A DNA stretch of 56,461 bases from Clostridia bacterium (GTDB taxonomy: Bacteria; Bacillota; Clostridia; Christensenellales; Borkfalkiaceae): the NCBI GenBank assembly GCA_900764105.1, contig CAAFMS010000024.1, positions 1-56,461 on the forward strand. The letters are read 5' to 3'. The translations under genes were made by a program, and so were the position numbers. This document shows, piece after piece, positions 33,405 to 42,534 of this stretch; the first letter of the stretch is position 1; every line of letters starts with the position of its first letter. The notes under the pieces are model-generated. The model made no database searches. It worked only from the letters and a program-made list of their open reading frames with translations, and was not told where the DNA came from.

Positions 33405-33454
33405 GCATATATTGCGGACAAAGGTTTAACCGAAACGCAATATATGCTTTTTTT
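33405..33454 (+). terminator. Terminator of the S10-spc-alpha operon
   Basis: A perfect 12-bp stem (33405-33416 with 33436-33447) is followed directly by seven T (33448-33454). Confidence 0.92.
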
Positions 33455-33581
33455 ATGCCGAAAATTCGGAAAGATTTTATCATTTACGAAAATCTCGGAA
33501 TGATATGTGAAATTTTAACGAAAAAACGCTATAAACGGATAAAACGCCTCTTAAAACCCGTCTGAGAGGCGAAAATGGTCG

Positions 33582-33596
33582 ATAATCGACTTATAG
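33582..33596 (+). repeat. Dispersed AATCGACTTATAG motif, copy 5
   Basis: ATAATCGACTTATAG in the gap between rplQ and the large lipoprotein gene. It is followed by GGGGACTTAT, nearly matching the flank of copy 7 (48951). Elsewhere in 33455-33735 I see a 7-bp hairpin at 33545-33571 and no gene. Confidence 0.85.
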
Positions 33597-33735
33597 GGGG
33601 ACTTATCAAATTTTTGCAGCAAAAAAAACTCGGAAGAGCATACTCTTGGAAATCGAGCTGAAAGGTTCGACTTCGGCGAAATTTCAATATCCCTTAAAAA
33701 AATTCATAAAAAATACAAAAAAAATGCTAAAACGA

Positions 33736-33764
33736 TTGAAATAATTTGCGTAATGTGCTATTAT
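33736..33764 (+). promoter_or_regulatory. SigA-type promoter of the large lipoprotein gene
   Basis: TTGAAA (33736-33741), 17 bases, TATTAT (33759-33764). It leaves a leader of about 170 bases that contains GCGTTACGC at 33797-33805. Confidence 0.8.
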
Positions 33765-33941
33765 ATTATTATACTAAGCGAGAATAGTTTACGCGAGCGT
33801 TACGCATGGGCGAAAGTTGCGGGGGAGAAGCCGAAAATCGCTCGGGGGTAAAGGTAAATCGCAAGCGGTTTCGCTTAGATTATAAGGAGTTTTCGACGAT
33901 TAACGGAAAGTCGAACCGATAAGCGTCGAAGGAGAACGTCT

Positions 33942-36900
33942 ATGGTTTTTAATGATTTTAAAAAGAGGAGAACGCCGACGGCCATTCTGGCAATGCTCAT
34001 GGCATTGTTTACGATTTTGTTCGTAGCGTCCTGTTCGGGCGGAGGAACTTCGTCGGGCGGGGCTTCGACGGGCGGCGAAAGCGCGTCGGCTCCCGAAGAG
34101 TCGTTACCCACCGAAGTGCGTGGCGTAGACGACGTCGCGGATCTGAACGTTTTACCCGACTTCAAGGTCGGAAAAACCGATAGCGACAATTTGGGGAACG
34201 ACGAGAGAAAACAACTTCTCGAAAACGGCATCGCGGCGTACAAAAACAAATTCGCGGAACGAGGCTTTGCCGATTTAATCGACCCCGACGGCAGTAAGCA
34301 GAACGAAATCTGCGTAAGGCTCGAGGGAAGCGACGAAAAGGGGACGGAAGAAAGCCTTTACGGCGAAACGGGTCTCAACGGCTTATACGGAGTATATCAG
34401 ACGACGTACAGGTTTTACAAAAACTATCTCTTCGTAGAAACGGGCGAGGAAAAGACGGAGAACGGATATATAAATATCAACCCCGATAAACTCGCGAATT
34501 ACTACGTCGAAGAGGTAAAGAAGAAAGCGAAAGGCTACGTTGAGAAAAAGTTTACGGTAGGGAGCGACAGCGACTGCACCATCGAATGTAACGGCAAAAA
34601 GGCGGTCGAGTTCGCAGATTCGTTCAGAAACAGCGAACTTCTGAAAATAAAGACCGCGAACGGAGTCGAAAGCGACAAAGTGACCGACACGAAGAACGCC
34701 GTCAACTTCTATTACGAAGTATTCTTTGAAAGCAAAAAGTACGAAGACGAGACGATAAACCCCGACGGCAAGACCGCCTACGAAAAGGTTTACGGCGCGG
34801 ACGGAAAGGTCAAGGCTTTGGATGAACTCGAAAAAGCGAGACAGTCAATCGACGACGCCTTTATGAAAACCGCGAAAAGCGACTACGAAGCCGATCTTCT
34901 TACGAAAACCGTTTTGAACAATTACATTCGGGGCGTGACGGGCGGCGAAAACGGTCTCAGAACGTATATGAGCGTCGCGAAGGACAACGTAAACGGGTTC
35001 GGACAACCGAAATCGGGCAGCGAGGACGACGGCGCGTATATCGAAAGGCTTAAAGGGGAACTCGGTAAAATCGAAGAGTATCTCGCACGTTTCGACGGAC
35101 TCGAAACCGCGACGATAAAGAACGCCGACGGAACGGAAAGCAAAATCGACCTGCGTTCGCTCAAAAACGTAGACGACGAAGCGAAGAAGACTGCCGGCGA
35201 CGACTGGACTTCGGTTTCGGGAATAACGCAGAAATACGCGAGTCTCACAAAGAGCGTAATAGGCGAGATAAAAAACAAATACAGAAACAACTACGACGTC
35301 ACCGCGGAGGTCGCGATAAGCGACAACGTGAGAGCGGCGAACGCCGAAGCCGATAAACTTAAAGGCAGATACGACAAAGACGGAAAAGTAAACGCCGAGT
35401 TAAACACGGGAAGCGTAATAGCGGATCGGTTCGAGAATACATACAAAGAGAGCGGAACGCTGCTTGACGGAACCGTTTCGGTGTACAATCTCGGAAAGAT
35501 AACGAAGATAACCTACGACCCGAGCAAAGAGGAGAACAAAGGAAATATGTTCTCGGATATGCTCTCGAAGGTTTTCAAACGCGAAACGTTGCCGAAGATA
35601 ACTCTTACGGCTATCGATAACGACGGAAACGAAAAAGCGTTCTTCGACGCGAAAGCGAAACTCAAAGTGAGAGAGGGAGCGAGTCCGTCGGTTGAAAGAA
35701 ATATCAACAAGATAATAAACGACGTCGTAAAAGAGGGCGAAACCGAGAAACTTTCGGATAAGCGCATTTCGACGGCGGTCGTCGAAGAAGACAGAGAAAA
35801 GATTAAGAAAAAGAGCCTTTATCTCTATCTTACGTTCACGATAACGGAACCCGAAACATCTTCGGGGGCGAGCGACAAAGCCGTTAATTACATTGTAATC
35901 GACGAAAAGAAACTCGAAAGGTTTGAAGGAAAATTTTTGGTCACTCTCGAATTCGAGACGGACAAAGTCGGAAAAGAAACAAACGTAAAAGACCTTGTGT
36001 CCGTCGGGTATGACCACGGTAAAATAACAAGCGTAAACGAAAATAAAAACGTAGAAGAGGGATCTAAAATGGCATCATTCATCTTGGACAAAGTCGCAAT
36101 GAGCAAAGGTTTGTCGATTTTAAACGGCGACGCGTACAAAGATACCGCGTTCTTTATAGCGGTAGGCGTACTCGGGGTTATCGTTCTCTTATTCCTTATC
36201 TGGGCGATTGTAGCCGTTGTGAAACGCAAGAAGTACAAAGTCAGATACGACGCTAACGGCGGCAAATTCGGTTCGTCGAAGAGAGTTAAGTACTGCAAGA
36301 ATCTCGTATACCCGAACAATCCGACCAGAAAGGGTTATCAGTTCATGGGTTGGTACACCAATAAAAAAGGTACGAAGAGATTTGACGCAACCGATAAGAT
36401 GAAGAGAAAGTGCGTCAAAGTATACGCTAAGTGGATGCCCGTCAAGAAGTACGAGAAAGTCAACGACGCGAAGGAAAAGGTATCGAAGAAAGTCAAGAAC
36501 AATATCGAACGCAAGAATACGGGAGTCGCTTACGGCTCTTACGGCACGGGCGTTCATCAGCCGCTTTTAGGGGTTGAGGTAGATCCGAGAATACAGAAAC
36601 TCGAAGTCGAGAAACTCAGTTACGAAGCGAGAAAAGCCGAAGAAGAGAGAAGAGCGGAAGAAGTCAGACTTCAGACGATCAGAGAAATTGAAGCGGCTAA
36701 GGGTAACGAGGACGCTAAGGCAAACGCCGAGAAAGACGCAGAGAAGGCAAGACTTGCCCTTCAACAGGCTCTTGCCGAAAGGGAGGCTCTGATAAGCCTC
36801 GCGAAAGCGGAAGAGAGAAGCAAAGTTCTCGAGGAAATGCTTGCTGCAAACAACGGCGAAGGTCTTACTTCCGAAGACATCGAGAAGATTAAGAAAGAAA

Positions 36901-38102
36901 CCGAAGACAGAATCAGAGCGGAAATCGAGGAAGAGAACAGGCGTAAAGAGACCGAATCTCTCGCGGCGAGAGTTAAGGCTTTGGAAGAAGCGAACTTAGT
37001 CGTTGACGAAGAACGCATCAACGCCCTTCTCGACGAGAAACTCAAAGCATACGAAAGCGACAAGGCTCGCGAGGAAGAAATAGCGGCTAAACTCGCCGAG
37101 GCGGAAGCGAAAGCCGAAGCGGAGGCTGAAAAGGCGAGAGAAGCGGAAGAGGCGAGATTGAAAGCGGAAGCCGCGAGAGCGAAAGCCGAAGAAGACGCGA
37201 ACAAGGCTAAGGAAGAGGAAGCGGCAAGGCTCGCTTTAGAACTTGAAATCAAGATAGCGGAAGAAGAGGCTCGTCGCAAGGCTGCCGAAGAAGAAGCGAA
37301 ACTCAAAGCCGAGGAAGAGGCTCGTCTTAAAGAAGAGGAAGAAGCCCGCATTAAAGCCGAAGAGGAAGCGGAGAAGAACAGATTTAAACCCGAAGCGACC
37401 TTCGATAAACTCAAAGCGGAAATGCTTTCGTTTAAAGAAGCGGACGACCTTGGATACGGACTCGGCGAAAACGCCGCCGCCTGCTCGGTAAAAGTCGCGG
37501 ACGGCGCGGTGGTGGTAGAGGCTAACCTCGATAAAGAAGATTGTCTGAAGAAAGGTTACGACGTTACGGACGGCGATACGCTCGCGGTTAAGATGGTCGT
37601 TAATTCAAACGACGAAATCGAAAACGCCGAAGATCTTATCGAAGACGCCGCTTACGAAAACGGTTATACGAAAGGCGAGAAAGCTGAAGTGACCGAAAGC
37701 GACGAAGAGACGAGAGCGAACGGATGCGTTTTAAGCGCAGACAAGAGGCTTGCCGAAAACGTTGACGAGTACTACAAATTACTCAGAGTATACGCTAAAT
37801 CGTTCGTGCTTGCGGACGGCGAAGCCAATGAGGATAAACCGCTTATAAAGATGTTCAAAGGCGGGGATAAGATTTATATCTATCTCAACTATGCGGCTGA
37901 AAATCTTAACGCGGCGAGCGAAGAAATGCAAGCCGAGGGCTACAAGTCGATTATGGTTGTAAAGACCGCTGACGAGTGCAAAGAGGCTATTAAAGCGATA
38001 ACCGCTATGATGCGTGAAAACGGACTCGTAAGATTCCCGACTGCGTCAACCCTTGCGGAAGATAACAGCGATAAAGGCTTTACATACACGCTTAGAGCGT
38101 AA
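33942..38102 (+). CDS. Very large lipoprotein with transmembrane segment, InlB B-repeat and coiled coil
   Basis: 1386 residues, function unknown. A lipoprotein signal (KKRR then a hydrophobic stretch) ends in the lipobox VASC with Cys31. Residues 32-730 are a charged extracellular region I do not recognise. A strong transmembrane segment (about 735-760) is followed by KRKK, which predicts the rest to be cytoplasmic. Next comes a domain like the InlB B-repeat/Listeria-Bacteroides repeat (about 765-832; YDANGGKFG, GYQFMGWYTNKKG). A Glu/Ala/Lys/Arg coiled coil spans about 885-1145 and an unknown acidic C-terminal domain 1146-1386. GAAGGAG precedes the start. It is a single-gene unit with promoter and terminator. 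The topology, lipid at one end and membrane helix in the middle, parallels the lipoprotein at 45873-48719. Confidence 0.85.
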   Translation: MVFNDFKKRRTPTAILAMLMALFTILFVASCSGGGTSSGGASTGGESASAPEESLPTEVRGVDDVADLNVLPDFKVGKTDSDNLGNDERKQLLENGIAAYKNKFAERGFADLIDPDGSKQNEICVRLEGSDEKGTEESLYGETGLNGLYGVYQTTYRFYKNYLFVETGEEKTENGYININPDKLANYYVEEVKKKAKGYVEKKFTVGSDSDCTIECNGKKAVEFADSFRNSELLKIKTANGVESDKVTDTKNAVNFYYEVFFESKKYEDETINPDGKTAYEKVYGADGKVKALDELEKARQSIDDAFMKTAKSDYEADLLTKTVLNNYIRGVTGGENGLRTYMSVAKDNVNGFGQPKSGSEDDGAYIERLKGELGKIEEYLARFDGLETATIKNADGTESKIDLRSLKNVDDEAKKTAGDDWTSVSGITQKYASLTKSVIGEIKNKYRNNYDVTAEVAISDNVRAANAEADKLKGRYDKDGKVNAELNTGSVIADRFENTYKESGTLLDGTVSVYNLGKITKITYDPSKEENKGNMFSDMLSKVFKRETLPKITLTAIDNDGNEKAFFDAKAKLKVREGASPSVERNINKIINDVVKEGETEKLSDKRISTAVVEEDREKIKKKSLYLYLTFTITEPETSSGASDKAVNYIVIDEKKLERFEGKFLVTLEFETDKVGKETNVKDLVSVGYDHGKITSVNENKNVEEGSKMASFILDKVAMSKGLSILNGDAYKDTAFFIAVGVLGVIVLLFLIWAIVAVVKRKKYKVRYDANGGKFGSSKRVKYCKNLVYPNNPTRKGYQFMGWYTNKKGTKRFDATDKMKRKCVKVYAKWMPVKKYEKVNDAKEKVSKKVKNNIERKNTGVAYGSYGTGVHQPLLGVEVDPRIQKLEVEKLSYEARKAEEERRAEEVRLQTIREIEAAKGNEDAKANAEKDAEKARLALQQALAEREALISLAKAEERSKVLEEMLAANNGEGLTSEDIEKIKKETEDRIRAEIEEENRRKETESLAARVKALEEANLVVDEERINALLDEKLKAYESDKAREEEIAAKLAEAEAKAEAEAEKAREAEEARLKAEAARAKAEEDANKAKEEEAARLALELEIKIAEEEARRKAAEEEAKLKAEEEARLKEEEEARIKAEEEAEKNRFKPEATFDKLKAEMLSFKEADDLGYGLGENAAACSVKVADGAVVVEANLDKEDCLKKGYDVTDGDTLAVKMVVNSNDEIENAEDLIEDAAYENGYTKGEKAEVTESDEETRANGCVLSADKRLAENVDEYYKLLRVYAKSFVLADGEANEDKPLIKMFKGGDKIYIYLNYAAENLNAASEEMQAEGYKSIMVVKTADECKEAIKAITAMMRENGLVRFPTASTLAEDNSDKGFTYTLRA

Positions 38103-38117
38103 AAAAAATTAAAAACG

Positions 38118-38150
38118 AAGAACCCGTATTCAGCGGATACGGGTTCTTTA
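38118..38150 (+). terminator. Terminator of the large lipoprotein gene
   Basis: AAGAACCCGTAT (38118-38129) pairs perfectly with ATACGGGTTCTT (38137-38148), ending in a short T run. Confidence 0.85.
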
Positions 38151-38169
38151 TTGAAAATAGGAGCAAAAA

Positions 38170-38640
38170 ATGAGCGACAAAGTAATACTTACCGAAGAGG
38201 GATACAAACAACTCGAAAAAAGACTCGAAGAATTGAAATTCGTTAAACGTCCCGAAATAACCGAAAGGATAAAAGTAGCGAGAGACTTCGGAGACTTGTC
38301 GGAAAACGCCGAGTATGACGCGGCGAAGAACGAACAGGCAAGAATTGAGGGCGAAATCGTAGAAATCGAAGCCAAACTCAAAATTGCCGAAATAATCAAG
38401 ACGGACGGCGACCATGAAGTCGTCGGCGTCGGAATGAAAGTCAGAATACTTGACGTCGATATGAACGAGGAAGCCGTTTACGAAATAGTCGGAACGACCG
38501 AAGCGGACATCTCGGTGGGCAGAATATCCAACGAATCGCCGCTCGGCAAAGCCCTTGTAGGCGCGAAAGTCGGACAGACCGTATCGGTTAAAGCCCCGAA
38601 GTGTTCTTACGACGTAAAAGTGCTTAAAATCGAAGGATAA
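38170..38640 (+). CDS. greA: Transcript cleavage factor GreA
   Basis: 156 residues. GreA reactivates backtracked RNA polymerase by stimulating RNA cleavage. The N-terminal coiled-coil hairpin has the acidic tip ARDFGDLSENAEYDAAK, with the Asp and Glu residues needed for cleavage, and the C-terminal FKBP-like domain has SPLGKALVGAKVGQTV. TAGGAG lies before the start, 20 bases after the preceding terminator. It leads a set including an unknown membrane protein and tmk. Confidence 0.97.
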   Translation: MSDKVILTEEGYKQLEKRLEELKFVKRPEITERIKVARDFGDLSENAEYDAAKNEQARIEGEIVEIEAKLKIAEIIKTDGDHEVVGVGMKVRILDVDMNEEAVYEIVGTTEADISVGRISNESPLGKALVGAKVGQTVSVKAPKCSYDVKVLKIEG

Positions 38641-38650
38641 TTTCCCGATA

Positions 38651-39673
38651 ATGGACGTAAAAATAACCAAAGGCAGACTTGTCAATCTGATCAGTTACGA
38701 CTTTCTTAAAATCATCCTGTCTATTCTTGCGGGCATTATGGTGTGGGTATTGCTTTTTACAACCTGCGCCACGAGGGCGACCGTGGGCGAGCAGTTCGGG
38801 CTGATACTCTATCAAGGCGTGTATTCGGGAGCGAACGACGGCAAAGATTTTCTGACCGAACTCAAAAAGAAAGAGAAAGGCGGGCTTTCTTACGACGTTC
38901 TCGGATATACTACCATGTCCGTTACCGCGGCGGGTAATTATTCGGCGGCGTATATGCTCAGTCTTAAAGGCGCGACTAAAGAGGGAGACGTAATCGTATT
39001 TGCGGGCGGCAACAAAACCGTCGTAAAAGACAAAGACGGCAACCCGATCAAGGGCGACAACGGCGAAATCGTAGCGAAAATTTCCGACGACGCGCAGGCG
39101 ATTGTGAACAACGGCTATTTATATTCCGTAACCGATTTTCTGTCTTCCGCTCACGACTATTTAAACAGTAACGGTTTAGTGAAAGACGGGGCTGTCGACG
39201 AAGCGGCGGTGAGGAATTATTTCCTCACGGTCAGAATGAAATCCGCGTCGAACTACCGTAAGACTTTCCGAACCGAAGAGCAGAGAGAAGAAGGCGTTAA
39301 AAAGGAAATAGAGCGAATAACGAACTTATACGCCAACTTACAGATTGTCGAAAAGGCTATAAACAACGCTAAATCGCAAGGCGAAGACTTTTTGTGGTAC
39401 GCAGACAGAATATTAGGCGAAGAGACGTACAAGTCGAACGTGCCTTACGGAATAGACCTCAATAAACTCAACGCCAAGAAAAGCGAAACGGAAAAGAAGA
39501 GTATAACAGAACTATGGTATGCAGCCCGCGAGGTTGACGGCAAAATCGAAACGACGAGCGAGGGACTTGTTCTCGGAGTGTTCGATTATCGTAACGATCA
39601 GGCAGACTTGCAATACGAGGCTCTTGCCGTTTTCAGAGAAGTGATAGAGAAGTACAGCGATTATGCCGACTGA
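38651..39673 (+). CDS. Unknown membrane-anchored protein
   Basis: 340 residues, not recognised. One strong hydrophobic segment near the N-terminus (about 19-38, FLKIILSILAGIMVWVLLFT) with basic residues before it predicts an N-in anchor and an extracellular body. The body is mixed alpha/beta, with a glycine- and lysine-rich turn KDKDGNPIKGDNGE. The sequence after the helix (TTCATR) is a poor lipobox, so lipid attachment is doubtful. It starts 10 bases after greA and overlaps tmk by 11 bases, so it is cotranscribed with replication and translation genes. In Bacillus the equivalent place holds unrelated genes. Confidence 0.7.
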   Translation: MDVKITKGRLVNLISYDFLKIILSILAGIMVWVLLFTTCATRATVGEQFGLILYQGVYSGANDGKDFLTELKKKEKGGLSYDVLGYTTMSVTAAGNYSAAYMLSLKGATKEGDVIVFAGGNKTVVKDKDGNPIKGDNGEIVAKISDDAQAIVNNGYLYSVTDFLSSAHDYLNSNGLVKDGAVDEAAVRNYFLTVRMKSASNYRKTFRTEEQREEGVKKEIERITNLYANLQIVEKAINNAKSQGEDFLWYADRILGEETYKSNVPYGIDLNKLNAKKSETEKKSITELWYAAREVDGKIETTSEGLVLGVFDYRNDQADLQYEALAVFREVIEKYSDYAD

Positions 39674-40310
39674 AAACAATAAAAAAATCGGTTCGTTCAT
39701 CACCTTGGAGGGCGGCGACGGATCGGGCAAATCAACTCAACTTAAAAAACTGACCGACTATCTCGTGGAAAACGGTTACGATTGCGTGTTTACGAGAGAG
39801 CCGGGAGGAACGAAAATTTCCGAAGAAATACGAAAAATCATTCTCGACGGAAGCAACGTTGAGATGACCGACAAAGCGGAGTCGCTTTTGTACGCGGCGG
39901 CGAGGGAACAACTCGTGGACGAACTTATTCTGCCGTCCGTAAAGGCGGGAAAACTCGTCGTTTGCGACAGGTATCTCGATTCATCCATAGCCTATCAGGG
40001 CTACGGACGAGAACTCGGCGAGGAGTACGTCAAAAGCATAAACGCGAAAGTTATCGAAAGATGTATGCCCGAAGTTACGCTGTTTTTCGACATATCGCCC
40101 GCAAAGGCATTTGAGAGAAAGGGCGGCGAGGACAAGGACGACAGGCTCGAACAGAGCGGCAGGGCGTTCCACGAAAGGGTATATAAAGGCTATAAGACGC
40201 TTGCCGAAAACGACCCGAAGCGTATCGCGGTTATCGACGCCGGTAAAAGCGTCGAAGAAGTTTTCGGACAAGTATTAAAAGTATTGAAAGAGAGAAATAT
40301 AATAAGGTGA
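39663..40310 (+). CDS. tmk: Thymidylate kinase
   Basis: 215 residues. It phosphorylates dTMP to dTDP for DNA synthesis. The P-loop is GGDGSGKST (17-25), and DRYLDSSIAYQG is the DRY substrate motif. A lid region with REx-type arginines follows (DDRLEQSGRAFHERV). It overlaps both neighbours: 11 bases with the membrane protein and 4 bases with holB, so the three are translated together. Confidence 0.97.
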   Translation: MPTENNKKIGSFITLEGGDGSGKSTQLKKLTDYLVENGYDCVFTREPGGTKISEEIRKIILDGSNVEMTDKAESLLYAAAREQLVDELILPSVKAGKLVVCDRYLDSSIAYQGYGRELGEEYVKSINAKVIERCMPEVTLFFDISPAKAFERKGGEDKDDRLEQSGRAFHERVYKGYKTLAENDPKRIAVIDAGKSVEEVFGQVLKVLKERNIIR

Positions 40311-41248
40311 ACGAAAGAGTTAAAAATCTTATAAAAGAGTCGAACGCATATAAAATCGTAGTCGGCGACAAAAGACGGGGAACGCTCTCTCACGCGTATC
40401 TAATCGTCTGCTCGGACGGCGTTTTTATGCGGGACTATCTGAAGATTTTCGCTTCGCTTATTATGTGCGAAAACGGTACGGGTTGCGGAGAATGCAGACC
40501 GTGTCGTTTAATAGAAAAAGAGGCTTACGCGGACTGCGATTTTTATCCGCAGGACGGCAATAAAATCCGTACCGCCGACGTTGACGATATGATTCCGAAA
40601 ACGATAGTGAAGCCTATCGAAAACGATTTAAGGCTTTTCGTTTTTTGCGGGGCGGAGACGATGACCGCGGAAGCGCAGAACAAGATTTTGAAAACTCTCG
40701 AAGAGCCGCCGAAAAACGTTTGCATACTTATCGGCGCGACTTCCGATTATAATCTTCTTTCGACCGTCAAGTCGAGAGTGAAGAGACTCGACATACCGCC
40801 GTTTTCGGACGCGGATATAAGAAAGGCGTTGTCAGCCGAGTACCCCGATAAGGGCAAACTCGATACGGCTATCGACCTGTCGGGCGGCAGAATCGGCGAG
40901 GTTATAAAAAACTATCAGGACGCAGGCTCGATGGAATCGAAGCGAATCGCAGAGGACGTGCTTTATAAAATGAAGTCCTCGAAAGACGCGGCGAGGTATG
41001 CTTGCAGGATAACGAAAGATAACGTAAAGAACGTTATTACCATATTAAAAAGCGAAGTTAATCGACTTATAGCGCGGGATATGAATACTGCCGAACAAAA
41101 CGGGTATACGCTCGGCGCGCTTGTTGCGATAGAGGATATGCTGACCGAAAAGGAAAAGGCTTTGTACTACAACGCCAACGCCGTGATGGTTGCGGACGGT
41201 ATCCTGCTTGCAATTTTAGGAGAAAAATACAGATGGCAGAGGTTGTAG
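40307..41248 (+). CDS. holB: DNA polymerase III delta-prime subunit
   Basis: 313 residues starting with GTG in the overlap GTGA with tmk. Delta-prime is part of the clamp loader. The AAA+ fold has a zinc module (Cys54, Cys60, Cys63, Cys66), the sensor region AETMTAEAQNKILKTLEEPP and SRV of the arginine finger region (VKSRVKR). The usual P-loop is degenerate, as expected for delta-prime as opposed to DnaX. tmk-holB-ricT order is conserved in Bacillota. The 13-bp motif occurs inside the gene at 41058-41072. Confidence 0.93.
   Translation: MNERVKNLIKESNAYKIVVGDKRRGTLSHAYLIVCSDGVFMRDYLKIFASLIMCENGTGCGECRPCRLIEKEAYADCDFYPQDGNKIRTADVDDMIPKTIVKPIENDLRLFVFCGAETMTAEAQNKILKTLEEPPKNVCILIGATSDYNLLSTVKSRVKRLDIPPFSDADIRKALSAEYPDKGKLDTAIDLSGGRIGEVIKNYQDAGSMESKRIAEDVLYKMKSSKDAARYACRITKDNVKNVITILKSEVNRLIARDMNTAEQNGYTLGALVAIEDMLTEKEKALYYNANAVMVADGILLAILGEKYRWQRL
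41058..41072 (+). repeat. Dispersed AATCGACTTATAG motif, copy 6 (inside holB)
   Basis: TTAATCGACTTATAG within the holB reading frame, encoding NRLIA. It is an exact core copy in coding sequence. Confidence 0.6.
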
Positions 41249-42114
41249 GCATAAAATTCAGACATTCGGGCAAGGTATACTATTTCAGTCCTTGTAAAGC
41301 CGCATTTAAAAAAGGCGAGGGCGTTATAGTCGAGACCGCGAGGGGCGTCGAATACGGAACGGTCGTGTGCGAACCGAAAGAAGTCGCCGACGATAAAATC
41401 GTACAACCGTTAAAGCCCGTTTCGCGTCGCGCGACCCCCGAGGACGAAGCGAAAGTAAAGAGAAACGAAGCGAAAGAACCGGGGGCGATGAAAATCGCCG
41501 AAGAAAAGGTACGCGAACGCGGTTTGAAAATGAAACTTATCGACGCCGAATATTCGTTCGACGGCGGCAAAATCGTTTTTTATTTCACGGCGGCAGGCAG
41601 AATAGATTTCAGAGAACTTGTAAAAGACCTCGCCTCGGCGTTCCACGTGAGAATAGAACTAAGACAGGTCGGAATAAGAGACGAGACGAGAATTTTAGGC
41701 GGAATCGCGCCGTGCGGCAGAGTTTGTTGCTGCGCGAGTTGTATGCCCGATTTCAGAAAAGTGACAATAAAAATGGCGAAAACGCAGGGCTTGTCGCTTA
41801 ATCCCGCAAAGATAAGCGGACTTTGCGGCAGACTTATGTGCTGTCTCGAATATGAGAACGACCATTACAGCGAGACTTTCAAGAAAATGCCGAAGATAGG
41901 CAGCGAAGTTGTTACGCCCGACGGAAAGGCGATTGTCGTATCGAACAATATGCTTAAACTTATCGTAAGGGTAAAAATTCCTAATTCGGACGGCAGTTTC
42001 GCTTATAAAGATTTCAATCTTGCGGACGTAAAAGTCAAAAAGGCGAACAAAATAGAGGACGCCGACGCCGCCTCGCAGGAAGAACTCAAAGAGATTAAAG
42101 ACCTTCTCGACTAA
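41233..42114 (+). CDS. ricT: RicT/YaaT (PSP1 domain protein)
   Basis: 293 residues. RicT is a subunit of the RicA-RicF-RicT complex that binds iron-sulfur clusters and directs RNase Y-dependent mRNA processing in Bacillus. The PSP1 region includes the cysteine cluster CGRVCCCASC and LCGRLMCC, the putative cluster ligands. It overlaps holB by 16 bases. The next gene is a ferredoxin, which may be coincidental or may relate to cluster chemistry. RicA and RicF are not in this window. Confidence 0.93.
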   Translation: MAEVVGIKFRHSGKVYYFSPCKAAFKKGEGVIVETARGVEYGTVVCEPKEVADDKIVQPLKPVSRRATPEDEAKVKRNEAKEPGAMKIAEEKVRERGLKMKLIDAEYSFDGGKIVFYFTAAGRIDFRELVKDLASAFHVRIELRQVGIRDETRILGGIAPCGRVCCCASCMPDFRKVTIKMAKTQGLSLNPAKISGLCGRLMCCLEYENDHYSETFKKMPKIGSEVVTPDGKAIVVSNNMLKLIVRVKIPNSDGSFAYKDFNLADVKVKKANKIEDADAASQEELKEIKDLLD

Positions 42115-42225
42115 GGTCTATAAAAATGACGTTGTTTATCGACGCAGGGCGGTATAAAACTAACGACAAAGAAAAAAAGTTTTTCGTAAAAATTGCGAAA
42201 AACTATATACAAAAACGAAAAAGTG

Positions 42226-42234
42226 TGATACAAT
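42226..42234 (+). promoter_or_regulatory. Extended -10 promoter of the ferredoxin gene
   Basis: TG then one base then TACAAT (42229-42234), with a weak -35 (TATACA) 17 bases before. The ferredoxin would have its own transcript. Confidence 0.55.
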
Positions 42235-42265
42235 ATAAATAATTTAACACGGAGGTTAATTTACT

Positions 42266-42436
42266 ATGGCTTACAAAATTACCGATGCTTGCATTTCTTG
42301 CGGCGCTTGCGCTGAGAATTGTCCCGTATCTGCTATTACGCAGGGAGATACTCAGTACGTAATCGACGCTGATACCTGCATTTCGTGCGGCGCATGCGCC
42401 GAGACTTGTCCCGTAGGCGCGCCTGTTGAAGACTAA
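42266..42436 (+). CDS. 2[4Fe-4S] ferredoxin
   Basis: 56 residues. A clostridial-type electron carrier with two CxxCxxCxxxCP motifs: Cys9, 12, 15, 19 and Cys38, 41, 44, 48. The two halves are near-perfect internal repeats (DACISCGACAENCPV and DTCISCGACAETCPV). CGGAGG precedes the start and an own promoter and terminator flank it. Probable partner of PFOR, hydrogenase or similar low-potential enzymes encoded elsewhere. It occupies the place where yabA lies in Bacillus. Confidence 0.97.
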   Translation: MAYKITDACISCGACAENCPVSAITQGDTQYVIDADTCISCGACAETCPVGAPVED

Positions 42437-42489
42437 TTTCTAAAGGCGTATATTCGGACAGATTATCGAACAGATAAAACGGAAAAACA

Positions 42490-42525
42490 GACTGTCGCTT
42501 AAAATCTTGCGGCAGTCGTTTTCTT
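42490..42525 (+). terminator. Terminator after ferredoxin
   Basis: GACTGTCGC (42490-42498) pairs with GCGGCAGTC (42509-42517) with one wobble, then GTTTTCTT. Confidence 0.75.
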
Positions 42526-42534
42526 ATTAAAAAC

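Noticed and set aside
36761..37414. Ser/Ala-rich reverse-strand frame opposite the coiled coil
   Set aside because: It is the antisense of a Glu/Ala/Lys-rich repeat, has no ribosome-binding site or promoter, and is fully inside a well-supported gene.
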